Shown here: piece by piece, positions 62,820 to 64,000 of the stretch
Numbering within the stretch: the stretch's first letter is position 1
Layout: the number at the start of each line of letters is the position of its first letter
DNA from: Luxibacter massiliensis
GTDB lineage: Bacteria; Bacillota; Clostridia; Lachnospirales; Lachnospiraceae
DNA length: 64,000 nt
NCBI RefSeq assembly: GCF_900604355.1
Contig: NZ_UWOE01000001.1
Coordinates: 806,001 to 870,000 of the forward strand
Direction of reading: 5' to 3'
Program-made: the position numbers and the translations under genes
The notes under the pieces: generated by a model
Told to the model about the DNA's origin: nothing
Seen by the model: the letters and a program-made list of their open reading frames with translations, nothing else
Database searches by the model: none

Positions 62820-63657
62820 GTGGATTTGATGGAGGAGTTGAATTATAAGTTTCCATTATCAGAGCCGCAGATTGTTGGAGAACAAAACCAGAAAGACTTT
62901 ATTGCCCTGTTTGGCGCGATTCTTTGTATGAGAAACCTGCTGCTGTCCTTTGATGATTTCAAGGGGAATGAATTAATCTCAGAGCGGGATCTGCAGGATT
63001 ACCTCGGTCGTTATCAGGACTTGCGGGATGAATGGAAACGGAAACGGCAGGAAAGTACGGACATCACAGAGGATGTCGTATTTGAGATTGAATTGATCCG
63101 GCAGATAGAAATCAATATTGACTATATCCTTATGCTTGTAAAGAAGTACCATGATACCCATTGTGAGGATAAGGAAGTGCTGATTACCATTCATAAAGCG
63201 ATTGATGCCAGTCCGGAACTGCGCAGTAAGAAACAGCTCATTGAAACTTTTATTGCGGGAATCAATGACGTGGATGATGTTATGAATGAATGGCACAGCT
63301 ATGTGGTGGAACAGAGGTCACATGATCTTGATGAAATTATAGCGGAGGAAAAACTGAAGCCGGAAGATACCCGCAAATTTATGGAGAATGCGTTTCGGGA
63401 TGGGGAAATAAAAACATCCGGAACAGACATTGACAAGCTCATACCCCCCGATCTCAAGATTTGGAGGTGGTGGGAGAGCTAAGAAGAAACAGGGCGTCAT
63501 TGATAAGTTAAAGACTTTCTTTGAAAAATACTTTGGTATTGGCGGTCAGGCATCCTTTACCGGGCAGGAAAAGAAAGTGATTACTTATGATTTGGATAGG
63601 CATCAACCGTTGTCGATGGTAGCAGAACCGACAGCGCCATATGGGGAAAAATCATAG
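62820..63657 (+). pseudogene. hsdR: Type I restriction subunit HsdR, C-terminal remnant
   Basis: The frame reads EELNYKFPLSEPQIVGEQNQ, FKGNELISERDLQDYLGRYQ and DITEDVVFEIELIRQIEINI, as in the C-terminal helical domain of EcoR124-type HsdR. At 63443-63448 a run of six C seems one too long: removing one restores ISRFGGGGRAKKKQGVIDKL, the family's normal end, to a stop at 63657. The nuclease and motor domains are missing. Confidence 0.85.
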
Positions 63658-63820
63658 GGAAAGTTGTAATGCGCCAGAATATTCAGAAATAAGAAAGAGA
63701 TGATCATGGCACTGGATAATAAAATAAATTTTGCGATGCCGTTACAATGCCAATACAGTGCCATTTCTGGTGGAGTTTATCCTGAAATGCGCTATACTGT
63801 TTGGGGAGGTGTGATAGACA

Positions 63821-64000
63821 ATGAACTTAGGAAAAGAATCGGAGACATTGGAATTCAAAAAAACTACTGGCGAACTGAAAGAAGCTATGATTTCGATTTC
63901 TTCTATTTTGAATAAGCATGGCGTTGGAACTTTATATTTTGGCGTAAAGCCAAATGGTGATGTGATTGGGCAGGATGTGTCGGAATCATCTCTTAGGGAT
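63821..64000 (+). CDS. AlbA_2/Schlafen-type protein, 5' end only
   Basis: Starts at ATG 63821 after GGGGAGGTG and runs off the window. The first 60 residues read ESETLEFKKTTGELKEAMIS and KHGVGTLYFGVKPNGDVIGQ, the AlbA_2 (divergent AAA_4/Schlafen-like) domain, often found in transcription regulators and defence-island proteins. A longer frame on another reading (63700-63915) is not supported. Confidence 0.82.
   Translation, partial: MNLGKESETLEFKKTTGELKEAMISISSILNKHGVGTLYFGVKPNGDVIGQDVSESSLRD

Noticed and set aside
63700..63915. 71-codon plus-strand frame near the window end
   Set aside because: The AlbA_2-type frame starting at 63821 has a ribosome site and clear family motifs and overlaps it in another frame.

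Overview
The window looks like a low-to-mid GC Firmicute of the gut Clostridia, most probably a Lachnospiraceae member. The reasons are strong GGAGG ribosome binding sites, ICE genes of the YodL/LPD/ArdC type, a MobC plus relaxase pair, clostridial-type radical-SAM peptide genes and an RlmD-like tail domain. Most of it is accessory DNA: conjugative-element pieces, insertion sequences, group II intron pieces and the broken remains of phage, toxin and restriction genes. No tRNA, rRNA or CRISPR array was seen. The species is an inference.

Layout. 1-6.9 kb: a conjugative-element block (SNF2-type helicase interrupted by a group II intron, a 1239-aa polyvalent ArdC-like zincin/nucleotidyltransferase protein and two small partners). 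7-11 kb, minus strand: an Abi remnant, an ECF sigma/anti-sigma pair, a second group II intron remnant, a subtilisin-like lipoprotein and an unrecognised secreted Cys-rich protein. 11.9-14.2 kb: relaxase, MobC and a possible oriT. 14.6-21.8 kb: a two-component system, a YdcF-like membrane protein, an ABC/FtsX exporter and a GT51 transglycosylase, with two copies of a shared regulatory element. 22-28.4 kb: a RiPP cluster with an ABC exporter, two near-identical 45-residue Cys-rich precursors, a radical SAM/SPASM maturase, a subtilisin-TIGR04066-like fusion and a secreted DUF6973-type protein. 28.4-29.2 kb: an IS200 element. 29.3-41.6 kb: a LysR regulator and a redox operon split by a complete IS66 element (8-bp target duplication). 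The operon holds two alcohol dehydrogenase-like proteins, two flavodoxin lipoproteins, two aldo-keto reductases, two FMN reductases, an esterase-like lipoprotein and DUF4405. 42.4-50.4 kb: a second two-component/ABC/FtsX system with its own repeated operator and an AT-rich chloramphenicol acetyltransferase-like gene set into the kinase 3' end. 50.5-56 kb: a graveyard with a response-regulator stub, a frameshifted sigma factor, two RelB/RelE loci with intact antitoxins and broken toxins, IS110, terminase, tail and serine-recombinase fragments. 56.4-61 kb: a two-gene operon of a membrane-anchored NACHT NTPase and a 903-aa Sel1-repeat/DUF1292 protein. 61-64 kb: DUF1016 nuclease remnant, DUF1697, HsdR C-terminal remnant and the start of an AlbA_2-type gene.

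How the parts may work together. The 14.6-28.4 kb stretch can be read as one unit: peptide synthesis, maturation and export next to envelope sensing, a FtsX-type detoxification exporter and a cell-wall polymerase that could supply self-protection. The NACHT-Sel1 pair sits among decayed defence genes (DUF1016, HsdR, Abi) and is the best candidate for an undescribed defence or signalling system. The redox operon suggests extracytoplasmic flavin chemistry. These functional links are inferences from gene order; domain calls come from visible motifs.
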